Position numbers and translations under genes: made by a program. A stretch of 64,000 bases of DNA from Pelethousia sp002409725 (GTDB taxonomy: Bacteria; Bacillota; Clostridia; Christensenellales; CAG-138), in the NCBI GenBank assembly GCA_937915455.1, contig CALDNN010000225.1, positions 4,630 to 68,629 of the forward strand, in the 5' to 3' direction. The notes below the pieces were generated by a model, which was not told the DNA's origin, ran no database searches, and was given only the letters and a program-made list of their open reading frames with translations. Of the stretch, positions 8,126 to 14,346 are shown in pieces (position 1 is the first letter of the stretch; each line of letters begins with the position of its first letter).

Positions 8126-8746
8126 ATGAAGGTCATGCTAATAAATGGCAGCCCCCATGAAAAGGGCTGCACCTATACCGCCCTGATGGAGGTAGCACAA
8201 ACGCTGGAGGCGCAGGGAGTCGAAACGGAGCTTTTCCAGCTGGGTAACGAGCCGGTGGCCGGCTGTTTGGCCTGTGGCGCTTGCCGCGAAACAAAGCGCT
8301 GCTTTATGAACGACAAGGTCAACGTGCTGTTGGATAAAATGGCCGGCGTGGACGGCCTGATCGTGGGCTCGCCCGTTTATTACGCGGCTCCGGCGGGCCA
8401 GCTCACCGCTTTTTTGGATCGGGCCTTTTATTGCAAGCCCGGACTCTTTGCGGATAAGCCCGCAGCCGCCGTTGTCTCCTGCCGCCGGGGCGGCGCGACC
8501 GCCGCTTTTGATCAGCTGAATAAGTACTTTACCATCAGCAACATGCCGGTGGTCTCCTCCCAATATTGGAACCAGGTTCACGGCAACACCCCGGCGGAAG
8601 TCCGAGAGGATCTCGAGGGCCTGCAAACCATGCGCACCCTGGGCGTGAATATGGCGTGGCTACTCAAATGCATCGAGGCGGGCCGCCGGGCGGGCCTGCC
8701 CGCCCCCGTGCGGGAGAAGGGGATTGCTACCAACTTCATCCGCTGA
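8126..8746 (+). CDS. NADPH-dependent FMN reductase-like iron-sulfur flavoprotein
   Basis: A 206-residue flavodoxin-fold oxidoreductase. NGSP (7-10) is the FMN-phosphate loop and VGSPVYY (about 80-86) the second FMN-contact loop. The Cys cluster C47, C50, C53 and C59 (CLACGAC...C) is the pattern that holds a 4Fe-4S cluster in iron-sulfur flavoproteins of anaerobes. The likely role is electron transfer or reduction of small molecules; the substrate is unknown. It has its own promoter and terminator, so it is monocistronic; a superoxide dismutase gene follows. Confidence 0.88.
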   Translation: MKVMLINGSPHEKGCTYTALMEVAQTLEAQGVETELFQLGNEPVAGCLACGACRETKRCFMNDKVNVLLDKMAGVDGLIVGSPVYYAAPAGQLTAFLDRAFYCKPGLFADKPAAAVVSCRRGGATAAFDQLNKYFTISNMPVVSSQYWNQVHGNTPAEVREDLEGLQTMRTLGVNMAWLLKCIEAGRRAGLPAPVREKGIATNFIR

Positions 8747-8777
8747 GGCGCGGCGCAGTCCTCCGCTTGTCAATGTG

Positions 8778-8808
8778 GGCTTCCCTAGGCGTAGGGAGGC
8801 CTCTTTTT
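8778..8808 (+). terminator. Intrinsic terminator
   Basis: Stem GGCTTCCCTA (8778-8787) with TAGGGAGGCC (8792-8801), 4-base loop, then TCTTTTT. It ends the flavoprotein transcript. Confidence 0.85.
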
Positions 8809-8846
8809 GCATATGCTGGATAAAAAGGGGAATGCGAGGTAATACC

Positions 8847-9347
8847 ATGCCCATACAGCATATTATGTCCCACTGGTGCGCCCGGCCGGATGCCAGGGCG
8901 CGGATCGCCGGCAGCCCCAAATACCCCGCCCTGCGGGGGTTTGCCGATTTTTACGCCCTGGATGAAGGGGTGGTGCTGATCGCCTCCCTCTGGGACCTGC
9001 CCTATGATCCCGCGCCTTGCGCACCAAATATCTGCGGCCTGCACATCCACGCGGGCAGGGCCTGCACGGGTACGGAAGCCGATCCCTTCGCAGATGCCCT
9101 GGGCCATTTCAACCCAGGCAACTGCCCGCACCCCGCCCACGCCGGGGATCTGCCGCCCCTCTTTGTTGGCCGTGGCGGTTATGCCTGGCTGGGGGTCTAT
9201 ACGGAGCGCTTCACCCTGGCGGATATCATCGACCGTACCATCATCGTACACGATCGGCGGGATGATTTCACCAGCCAGCCCGCCGGCGATTCCGGCACGC
9301 GCATCGGCTGCGGCCTGATCGAGCGGTTGGGGCGCGGAATGGGTTGA
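8847..9347 (+). CDS. Cu/Zn superoxide dismutase family protein, no signal peptide
   Basis: A 166-residue SodC-family protein predicted to dismutate superoxide. All expected ligands can be placed: Cu ligands H66, H68 (GLHIHAG) and H135; bridging H87 (GHFNP); Zn ligands H95, H98 and D101 (HAGD). The active-site Arg is R152 (SGTRIGCG). The zinc loop is shortened (two residues between H95 and H98). There is no signal peptide, so it should be cytoplasmic, unlike the periplasmic or lipoprotein SodC of most bacteria. The start at 8847 has GCGAGGT upstream; the longer open frame before it overlaps the preceding terminator. An oxygen-defence role in an anaerobe is inferred. Confidence 0.85.
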   Translation: MPIQHIMSHWCARPDARARIAGSPKYPALRGFADFYALDEGVVLIASLWDLPYDPAPCAPNICGLHIHAGRACTGTEADPFADALGHFNPGNCPHPAHAGDLPPLFVGRGGYAWLGVYTERFTLADIIDRTIIVHDRRDDFTSQPAGDSGTRIGCGLIERLGRGMG

Positions 9348-9399
9348 ATTTATAGGGGGCGCGGGCCCCGCCGCTCGCGCATGCCCCACGCCTGCCTGG

Positions 9400-9563
9400 C
9401 ATAGGCTTTACAAAGCATGCCCGGGTGTATGCGTATGTATTCCTATCATATCATAGAGGACCGGGTTCTGGCCGTGGCGGATTATATTGCGGATTATATT
9501 ATTGATCATCAGGCAACCGAGCGGGCGGCCGCGGGGGCCTTCAAGATTAGCAAGAGCACGGTG
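9400..9563 (+). repeat. Diverged copy A of the spoIIID 5' region
   Basis: This segment matches the leader and first ~40 codons of the intact spoIIID at 12,745, with about 12 bp and 6 bp internal insertions. Similarity stops after AGCACGGTG, the same point at which copy B (10,945-11,187) stops. Confidence 0.8.
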
Positions 9564-9581
9564 CATATGGAAACAAAATAG
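9435..9581 (+). pseudogene. Truncated spoIIID copy A (48 codons)
   Basis: It begins MYSYHIIEDRVLAVADYI and carries the start of the helix-turn-helix (AFKISKSTVH), then ends METK-stop. The recognition helix and the whole C-terminal half of SpoIIID are absent. Relative to the intact gene it has two small in-frame duplications (HI, and ADYI), so it is the most diverged copy. A 48-residue peptide could still be made but should not bind DNA specifically. Confidence 0.8.
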
Positions 9582-9631
9582 AGCGGCATGTATGGCGTGT
9601 CTAATAGTATTCCCTTTTAAGCAAGCGTTGT

Positions 9632-9660
9632 TTGACATATACATAATTCCGTGAAATAAT
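9632..9660 (+). promoter_or_regulatory. Sigma-A promoter in cassette 1
   Basis: TTGACA (9632-9637), 17-base spacer, AATAAT (9655-9660), upstream of the membrane protein gene at 9688. Confidence 0.6.
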
Positions 9661-9687
9661 GGGCCTATCCTATCTGGGGAGGCCCGT

Positions 9688-10416
9688 ATGCTTTTTCATA
9701 CAGATAACGAGCCTGATGCAAGCATCCAAGACAACGATAACATTGACAGCTATAATGCATTCATGGAAAACCTGGACGATGGTGGTAGCGGCGAGGATAG
9801 TGAGGGCGGCGGATTCGGGTTTAGCCGTTTCCTGCTGATAGCGGTTATTGTGCTATTCACGGCTACCTTTGTCGGGTATTGCATCTTTTACATCCATCAT
9901 GACGCCAGGTATAGAAAGTTGGATGCCCTGGAACCCAGTACCCGAACCTATGCGGAGTTTGCAGAGGTTTTTAACGAGCTTATGGAGCCCCAGGGCATTG
10001 CCATAGATGTGGAGCCAATATGGCGGCCCCCTGCCATTAACCAAGGGCTGACTGCCATCAGTGTGATGACCCTCCCGGATGGAAGCCAGGCCCCTTGCGG
10101 CGTCGAGCTTTGGGGCCTCTCCGCAAAAAAAGATTATATTTTACGGCTTATTATTTTGCTTCCAAAGGAGCAGGCTCAATATGTGGAGCCTGTTGTGCGG
10201 GGGGGCTTTTCGGTTTTTGCACCGGAGTCTAATGAGCGAAACAGTGAGGACTTCGTGGACATCATTGCTGCGAGTAAATCAGCCTTTGACCAGTATCCTT
10301 ATGAGAAAAACTGGTATTTGATTTCGGATGCCAATTTCACTATGCTTTCTGAGGAGCCGGATTATATTACACTTGAGTGGAGCATCCCTTCCATCCAGTT
10401 ATGGCCGGGATATTAA
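9688..10416 (+). CDS. Membrane-anchored protein of unknown function (cassette 1)
   Basis: 242 residues: a charged Asp/Glu/Gly-rich cytoplasmic start (1-48), one strong membrane segment (about 49-72) and a ~170-residue soluble part, presumably outside the cell. The ribosome-binding site GGGGAGG and a good promoter lie just upstream. Its stop is 4 bp from the stop of the convergent, truncated gene on the minus strand. No family is recognised. Position beside a cut gene in a small cassette would fit an immunity or accessory protein, but there is no direct evidence. Confidence 0.7.
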   Translation: MLFHTDNEPDASIQDNDNIDSYNAFMENLDDGGSGEDSEGGGFGFSRFLLIAVIVLFTATFVGYCIFYIHHDARYRKLDALEPSTRTYAEFAEVFNELMEPQGIAIDVEPIWRPPAINQGLTAISVMTLPDGSQAPCGVELWGLSAKKDYILRLIILLPKEQAQYVEPVVRGGFSVFAPESNERNSEDFVDIIAASKSAFDQYPYEKNWYLISDANFTMLSEEPDYITLEWSIPSIQLWPGY

Positions 10417-10420
10417 ATCT

Positions 10421-10944
10421 CTATCTCCTTCCAGTATTTTTGCCTATAATTATTTTGTCGCGCAGCTTATAGCCGCTTATTGGCGGCGTGTTTTTCGTAC
10501 GCGAAGAGGTAGGCAGTGGCGTATAAATGTCTACAACAATGTTGCCGGGATAGTAGTCATACTTTGGCTCCGGATGGTCAAGTAGTTCCGCCAAATTTTC
10601 CATAAAGGGAGCTGACATTAAAGTGTCATCCCCATATTTATATTGCAACCAGAAACTGGCCCATGTCGAAAACTGCGTGAAAAATGACAGACCGAATTTT
10701 CCCGCGTCCCATAGGAGGTCTCCTAGATCCATCCTGCGGGTTCGGATGATGGAATCAATGGGCAATTGCGTGCCTAGCTCCAGCCTGGAGATAGCCTCTC
10801 CGTTAGCATATACCTCAACATAATAGTTTCCTTTTTCCGTATCAAAATAATAATTTGAAAACGTTATGCCCGGTACGGCATCCTTTACATTCTCCATGCG
10901 CGGGCGAAAGGGTGCGAATTGCTCCAGCTCTTTTGACCCCGGCG
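10421..10944 (-). pseudogene. 5'-truncated gene of unknown function (cassette 1)
   Basis: The minus strand encodes ~170 plausible residues (ENVKDAVPGITFSNYYFDTE onward, then LDHPEPKYDYYPGNIVVDIY). In the 5' direction the frame runs directly into the antisense of the spoIIID repeat at 10,945, so the original N-terminus has been replaced. An internal ATG at 10,897 could give a 158-residue product. The C-terminus is basic. No known domain is recognised. The exact coincidence of the cut with the repeat boundary indicates the truncation happened when the repeat was placed there. Confidence 0.6.
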
Positions 10945-11187
10945 CTCGTGGAAGTTGCTTCCTCGCTGTGGCGATTCCGGTCATCCGTTGCAAACTTTGC
11001 ATTCCCCTGCCCGCCCCGCACAAATGCCGACCGGCCCCCGCATACTCTTTACAAAGCATGTTCGGGGGTATTTCGCATGTATTCCTATATAGAGGATCGG
11101 GTATTGGCCGTGGCGGATTATATCATCGACCACCAGGCAACCGTGCGGGCGGCCGCGGGGGCCTTCAAGATCAGCAAGAGCACGGTG
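10945..11187 (+). repeat. Direct repeat copy B of the spoIIID promoter and 5' end (243 bp)
   Basis: Ungapped, nearly identical to 12,613-12,855 over 243 bp, from CTCGTGGAAG to AGCACGGTG. It covers the upstream region, ribosome-binding site and the first 37 codons of spoIIID. Differences are a few base changes upstream of the gene; the coding part is identical. The -35-like GCATATG of the intact copy reads ACAAATG here. Confidence 0.95.
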
Positions 11188-11280
11188 TATATGGTAGTAG
11201 TAAATAGAACGGTATTTGTGGTGTATCACATAGTGACATTGATTGCTTCCAGCCTTAAGTCCAGTATGAAAAAATCTTAA
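11077..11280 (+). pseudogene. Truncated spoIIID copy B with foreign C-terminus
   Basis: The first 37 codons are identical to intact spoIIID (MYSYIEDRV...KSTV). Then the frame leaves spoIIID at the same codon as copy A and continues for 30 unrelated residues (YMVVVNRTVFVVYH...) to a stop at 11,278. The second DNA-binding helix is lost. If expressed in the mother cell, a fragment with the SpoIIID N-terminus would be made; whether it interferes with SpoIIID is unknown. Confidence 0.8.
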
Positions 11281-11731
11281 GAGCAAATAAATGAAACAAC
11301 ATCCCTAACAAGCCATAATTACACCATCGCAGACCGCCTCGCCATTCATGGTTAATCTGTTCTGCTGCTGGCTTGTCTTTCATTAAATTCAGCATTACAG
11401 CTTCTTTGTCGATGCTATTCCTAAGTCTCCAACCCCACCCCATAAGCGCGCCCATAAAAAAATGACGAAACGAAACTAGCGGCTTTGCTGCCTTTTCTAT
11501 TTCATTTCGCAGATCTGGGTATCGAACTGTTAAACGCTTGAAAAAAGAATGAAAGAACCATTTCTCTCCCCAAATTGTGCCGATTACATTTGCATAGAAG
11601 CCTAATATAACACGATGTTCTGTGTGTTTGATCGAAAGAATGAAGTCGAAGAACAGGCAAAGCAAAAGGAACCCAATTATAAATATGCCATGGCGGTAAG
11701 GTGACCAAATAAGGTGTTCCTTTTGCTTCAA
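11255..11731 (-). CDS. Small membrane protein of unknown function (cassette 2)
   Basis: 158 residues from a TTG start with GGGAG about 8 bases upstream. Hydrophobic segments at about 15-33 and 42-54, a middle basic part, and further hydrophobic stretches at about 90-100 and 138-156. It begins 22 bp after the frameshifted gene upstream, so both are probably co-transcribed. A membrane protein directly after a putative surface-acting protein would fit an immunity protein, but nothing in the sequence proves this. No family is recognised. Confidence 0.65.
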   Translation of the reverse strand: MKQKEHLIWSPYRHGIFIIGFLLLCLFFDFILSIKHTEHRVILGFYANVIGTIWGEKWFFHSFFKRLTVRYPDLRNEIEKAAKPLVSFRHFFMGALMGWGWRLRNSIDKEAVMLNLMKDKPAAEQINHEWRGGLRWCNYGLLGMLFHLFALKIFSYWT

Positions 11732-11753
11732 TGTTATATCTCCCTTCGTGCTT

Positions 11754-12450
11754 TTACCTGTTAATTAAAAATTTATATATTTCCTTTGCAATCTCCCCTT
11801 CTATTTCGCCTTGGATTAATGATTCAATTGCACCAAGGAAATCCTTTTTATATTTCTCGGCATGCTTCATGTAGTTAGGGCCAAGCTCAGTTGATTTACC
11901 GTTCAACTCCAAGCCCGTAGTATATAAGAGTTCGTCTCCACGGAAGGCATATGTTACACCGTATCCGCGCTTATTGTCTGGTGATGTATAGTATATCACG
12001 ACATCGCCATTTTCGAGAATAGCAGAAGGATTGAATTCAAAATATTCCTTTAGCTGAAACTCCTTTCCTACCGCAGCAAGCTTTGCGAATAAATCAGTAA
12101 GCGGTGTAGCTCCTGCTCCTAAGCTTACTGCTGATTCAAAAAAATTCTGAAAACCATCCTTATCTTCCCCCAAACCAAAGAGCGGCGTCCTATTTACGGT
12201 TTGTACTATAACTTGCCCGTTTTCTAGAGGGGGTAAGTTATCGTTGTATATATCTAGGCCGGATTCAGACGCACTCCATATACGCCGAGTGTTTGCGTTA
12301 TAGCGTTCATTATACCGCTCCATACCTGTTTTTTTGTGCGCCCCAAATGCCGTCCTGCCTTACGCCTAGGGCCGCCTGAATTCGTTTGACGTCTGCTCTG
12401 CTGTTAACCCCATTCGGCGTAGTATAACCGCTTACATAATACTTTCCCAT
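11754..12450 (-). pseudogene. Frameshifted gene: peptidoglycan-binding-like start plus unknown C-terminal domain
   Basis: The gene starts at ATG 12,450 with AAAGGAG upstream. The first 40 residues read MGKYYVSGYTTPNG and DVKRIQAALGVRQDGIWGAQ, a good match to the peptidoglycan-binding type 1 repeat (VkriQ.aLG...DGiwG..T). A run of seven A near 12,335 shifts the frame; with six A the protein continues through MERYNERYNANT to the stop at 11,754 (about 230 residues). The C-terminal ~180 residues match nothing I know. It could be a true pseudogene, an assembly error in a homopolymer, or transcriptional slippage. Upstream terminator at 12,481; downstream membrane partner gene. Confidence 0.6.
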
Positions 12451-12480
12451 TTCTTTGCTCCTTTCTTTTGTTAAAAATAT

Positions 12481-12510
12481 AAGAACCGCAGCTGATTTTC
12501 TGCGGTTCTT
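12481..12510 (-). terminator. Intrinsic terminator
   Basis: AAGAACCGCAG (12,481-12,491) with CTGCGGTTCTT (12,500-12,510), 8-base loop. On the minus strand it is followed by ATATTTTTAAC. It shields the cassette 2 genes from readthrough. Between it and the repeat at 12,613 I see nothing else. Confidence 0.65.
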
Positions 12511-12612
12511 ATCACTTTCCTACTATTTAAGAATACAGTAAGCATCCCGGCAATATAAGGGCGTTATCGCGGCATGTTTCGCGCAAGCCCGGAGGCATAG
12601 CAAGCCCCCGGC

Positions 12613-12855
12613 CTCGTGGAAGTTGCTTCCTCGCTGTGGCGCTTCCGGCAATCCGTTGCAAACTTTGCATTCCCCTGCTCGCCCCGCGCATATGCCGACC
12701 GGCCCCCGCATACTCTTTACAAAGCATGTTCGGGGGTATTTCGCATGTATTCCTATATAGAGGATCGGGTATTGGCCGTGGCGGATTATATCATCGACCA
12801 CCAGGCAACCGTGCGGGCGGCCGCGGGGGCCTTCAAGATCAGCAAGAGCACGGTG
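12613..12855 (+). repeat. Direct repeat copy C: promoter and 5' end of intact spoIIID
   Basis: Partner of the 243-bp repeat at 10,945-11,187. Here the sequence continues into the rest of spoIIID. Confidence 0.95.
12688..12716 (+). promoter_or_regulatory. Possible sigma-E promoter of spoIIID
   Basis: GCATATG (12,688-12,694), a 14-base spacer and CATACTCT (12,709-12,716) resemble the sigma-E pattern (ATATT-like -35, CATACANT -10) used by spoIIID in Bacillus. Copy B keeps the -10 but has lost the -35 match. Confidence 0.4.
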
Positions 12856-12996
12856 CACAAGGATATGACCGAGCGCTTGACAGGGCTGGACGCCTACCGG
12901 GCGCGGGCCGTGGGGGAGATTCTCAAGCGCAACAAGGAGGAGCGGCATATTCGGGGCGGCATGGCCACCTATCGCAAGTATAAAGGCCAGGGGTGA
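12745..12996 (+). CDS. spoIIID: SpoIIID, mother-cell sporulation transcription factor
   Basis: An 83-residue protein with the full SpoIIID layout: N-terminal MYSYIEDRV, helix-turn-helix AFKISKSTVHKDMTERL (about 30-46), and the conserved C-terminal basic part EERHIRGGMATYRKYK. SpoIIID binds DNA in the mother cell after engulfment begins and switches on or off many sigma-E genes. GGGGGT lies 7 bases before the ATG. It is the only intact copy; two truncated copies lie upstream at 9,435 and 11,077. The metNIQ leader promoter follows 45 bp downstream. Confidence 0.95.
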   Translation: MYSYIEDRVLAVADYIIDHQATVRAAAGAFKISKSTVHKDMTERLTGLDAYRARAVGEILKRNKEERHIRGGMATYRKYKGQG

Positions 12997-13040
12997 AAAG
13001 GGCCGAAGATAGGCCGGAAGTGAAAATATATATTTTGTGG

Positions 13041-13069
13041 TTGACATGATAGGGCAGCCATGGTATCAT
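13041..13069 (+). promoter_or_regulatory. Sigma-A promoter of the met leader/metNIQ operon
   Basis: TTGACA (13,041-13,046), 17-base spacer, TATCAT (13,064-13,069). Transcription should start near 13,076, about 55 bases before the leader peptide. Confidence 0.75.
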
Positions 13070-13131
13070 ACATTGCAATAGGATTTCGGCGGGCGCTAAG
13101 CGCTTATGAACGGAGGAAAGGAGCAAGCATT

Positions 13132-13227
13132 ATGAAGAATTTCGCCATGGCTATGTGCGGCATGATGATGTGCGGCTCCATGTCCTTCGGGCATGGAGAG
13201 CGTGTGCGTCCATGGGTGCTGGCATAG
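13132..13227 (+). CDS. Methionine-rich leader peptide upstream of metNIQ
   Basis: A 31-codon frame with a strong ribosome-binding site (GGAAAGGAG, 8 bases from ATG). Seven of its codons are ATG: positions 1, 6, 8, 11, 12, 13 and 17, including ATG ATG ATG at 13,162-13,170. It ends TAG at 13,225, 18 bases before a strong terminator, and the next genes are the methionine transporter metNIQ. This is the layout of amino-acid leader peptides such as those of trp or his operons: slow translation at the Met codons when charged Met-tRNA is scarce would favour readthrough. The attenuation role is inference; the frame, its ribosome-binding site and codon content are seen directly. Confidence 0.7.
   Translation: MKNFAMAMCGMMMCGSMSFGHGERVRPWVLA
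13198..13206 (+). promoter_or_regulatory. Candidate antiterminator arm
   Basis: GAGCGTGTG in the leader can pair with TATACGCTC (13,258-13,266) in the loop and 3' arm of the terminator: nine pairs, two of them G-U. Separately, ATGGCTATG (13,147-13,155) can pair perfectly with CATAGCCAT (13,223-13,231), which includes the leader stop codon. These offer alternative folds that ribosome position could select. Confidence 0.45.
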
Positions 13228-13245
13228 CCATAGTTGGATATAGCC

Positions 13246-13278
13246 GGGCCGTGAGCGTATACGCTCGCGGCCCTTTTT
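13246..13278 (+). terminator. Strong intrinsic terminator in the metNIQ leader (attenuator)
   Basis: GGGCCGTGAGCG (13,246-13,257) and CGCTCGCGGCCC (13,262-13,273) form 12 pairs with one G-U, a 4-base loop, then five Ts. It sits between the leader peptide and the metN start, so transcription of metNIQ must pass it. Confidence 0.9.
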
Positions 13279-13323
13279 ATGCGGGATATCATACGAGTTC
13301 GTTCAAGGAGGTATACCTGGCGC

Positions 13324-14346
13324 ATGAATGCGGCAAGAAGGAACGAGATCATCACCATCCGGGGGCTGAATAAAACCTTCGGCTCGGGGGATACGGCGGT
13401 CACCGCCCTTTCCGGGATCGATCTGACCATTTACGAGGGGGAGATATTTGGCATCATCGGCCTCTCCGGTGCAGGCAAGAGCACGCTGGTGCGCTGCATG
13501 AACTATTTGGAAAAGCCCACCGAGGGCAGCGTGGTCATTGCGGGCCAGCCGCTGGAATCCCTGGCCGAGGGCGAGCTCCTGACGGCCCGGCGCAACATGG
13601 GTATGATCTTTCAGCAGTTCAACCTGCTGATGCAGAAAACGGCCCTGCAAAACATCTGCTTCCCGCTGGAGATCGCGGGCGTATCCAAGGCGTATGCTAT
13701 GGAGCGGGCACGGGAGCTGCTCTCCATCGTGGAGCTTACGGATAAGGAAAAGGCCTATCCGGCCCAGCTCAGCGGCGGGCAAAAGCAGCGGGTTGCCATC
13801 GCCAGAGCCCTGGCGGCCAACCCCAAGGTGCTCTTGTGCGACGAGGCCACCAGCGCCTTGGACCCGACCACCACCCGCTCCATCCTCGACCTTTTGCGGG
13901 AGATCAACCAAAAGCTTGGCATCACCATCGTGGTGATCACCCACGAGATGAGCGTGATCGAGGAGATCTGCTCCCGCGTGGCCATCATCGACAACAGCCG
14001 CATCGCCGAGATCGGCAGCGTAGAGGATATCTTCATGCGGCCCAAGACGGAGATCGCCAAGCGCCTGCTTTACGCCAGCGGCCGCCTGGGCGAGGAGATG
14101 ATGGGCGAGAGGTGCCTGCGCATCATCTTCGACGGCACCAAGACGTCTAGCCCCGTGATCTCCAACATGGTATTGGAGTGCGGCGCGCCCGTGAACATCC
14201 TCTTTGCCGACACCAAGACCATCGATGGCAAAATGGTGGGCTACACCCTGGTACAGCTTCCGGAGAACGATACGGTGGTCGAAAAGATGAAGCACTACCT
14301 CGACCTGCATAGCGTGCATTATCAGGAGGAGGCCTACCATGTTTAA
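13324..14346 (+). CDS. metN: Methionine ABC transporter ATP-binding protein MetN
   Basis: A 340-residue ATPase of the D/L-methionine importer. Walker A GLSGAGKST at 46-54, Q-loop near 97, signature LSGGQ at 149-153, Walker B LLCDEAT near 170-176, then a C-terminal NIL domain (about 265-340) that binds methionine and gives trans-inhibition in characterised MetN. The start at 13,324 follows AAGGAGGT by 11 bases; the longer frame from 13,279 begins inside the terminator T-run and is unlikely. First structural gene of metNIQ; its end overlaps metI by 8 bp. Confidence 0.95.
   Translation: MNAARRNEIITIRGLNKTFGSGDTAVTALSGIDLTIYEGEIFGIIGLSGAGKSTLVRCMNYLEKPTEGSVVIAGQPLESLAEGELLTARRNMGMIFQQFNLLMQKTALQNICFPLEIAGVSKAYAMERARELLSIVELTDKEKAYPAQLSGGQKQRVAIARALAANPKVLLCDEATSALDPTTTRSILDLLREINQKLGITIVVITHEMSVIEEICSRVAIIDNSRIAEIGSVEDIFMRPKTEIAKRLLYASGRLGEEMMGERCLRIIFDGTKTSSPVISNMVLECGAPVNILFADTKTIDGKMVGYTLVQLPENDTVVEKMKHYLDLHSVHYQEEAYHV

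Larger units (their letters stand above)
9582..10944. mobile_element. Cassette 1 between spoIIID copies A and B
   Basis: Lower-GC insert of about 1.36 kb, bounded on the left by the break in copy A and on the right by the start of the exact copy-B repeat. The ~50 bases after the break are related to those after the break in copy B (about 76% over 25 aligned bases around AAATAGA.CGG). It holds one complete membrane protein gene and one gene cut at the right boundary. No integrase or transposase is present. Calling it a mobile cassette is inference from the structure. Confidence 0.5.
11188..12612. mobile_element. Cassette 2 between spoIIID copy B and intact spoIIID
   Basis: Lower-GC insert of 1.43 kb, bounded by the break in copy B and the start of the 243-bp repeat in front of intact spoIIID. 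It carries a frameshifted gene with a peptidoglycan-binding-like N-terminus and a small membrane protein gene, both on the minus strand. The left end is related in sequence to the left end of cassette 1. No recombinase gene is present, so movement would need a factor encoded elsewhere. The mobile interpretation is inference. Confidence 0.5.

Noticed and set aside
12480..12612. Possible transposon end between cassette 2 and the repeat
   Set aside because: Only a terminator hairpin is seen; no terminal inverted repeats or target duplication.
13070..13323. SAM riboswitch or T-box upstream of metN
   Set aside because: Neither the SAM-I core nor the T-box sequence (TGGNACCGCG-type) is visible; a Met-rich leader peptide and terminator occupy the space instead.
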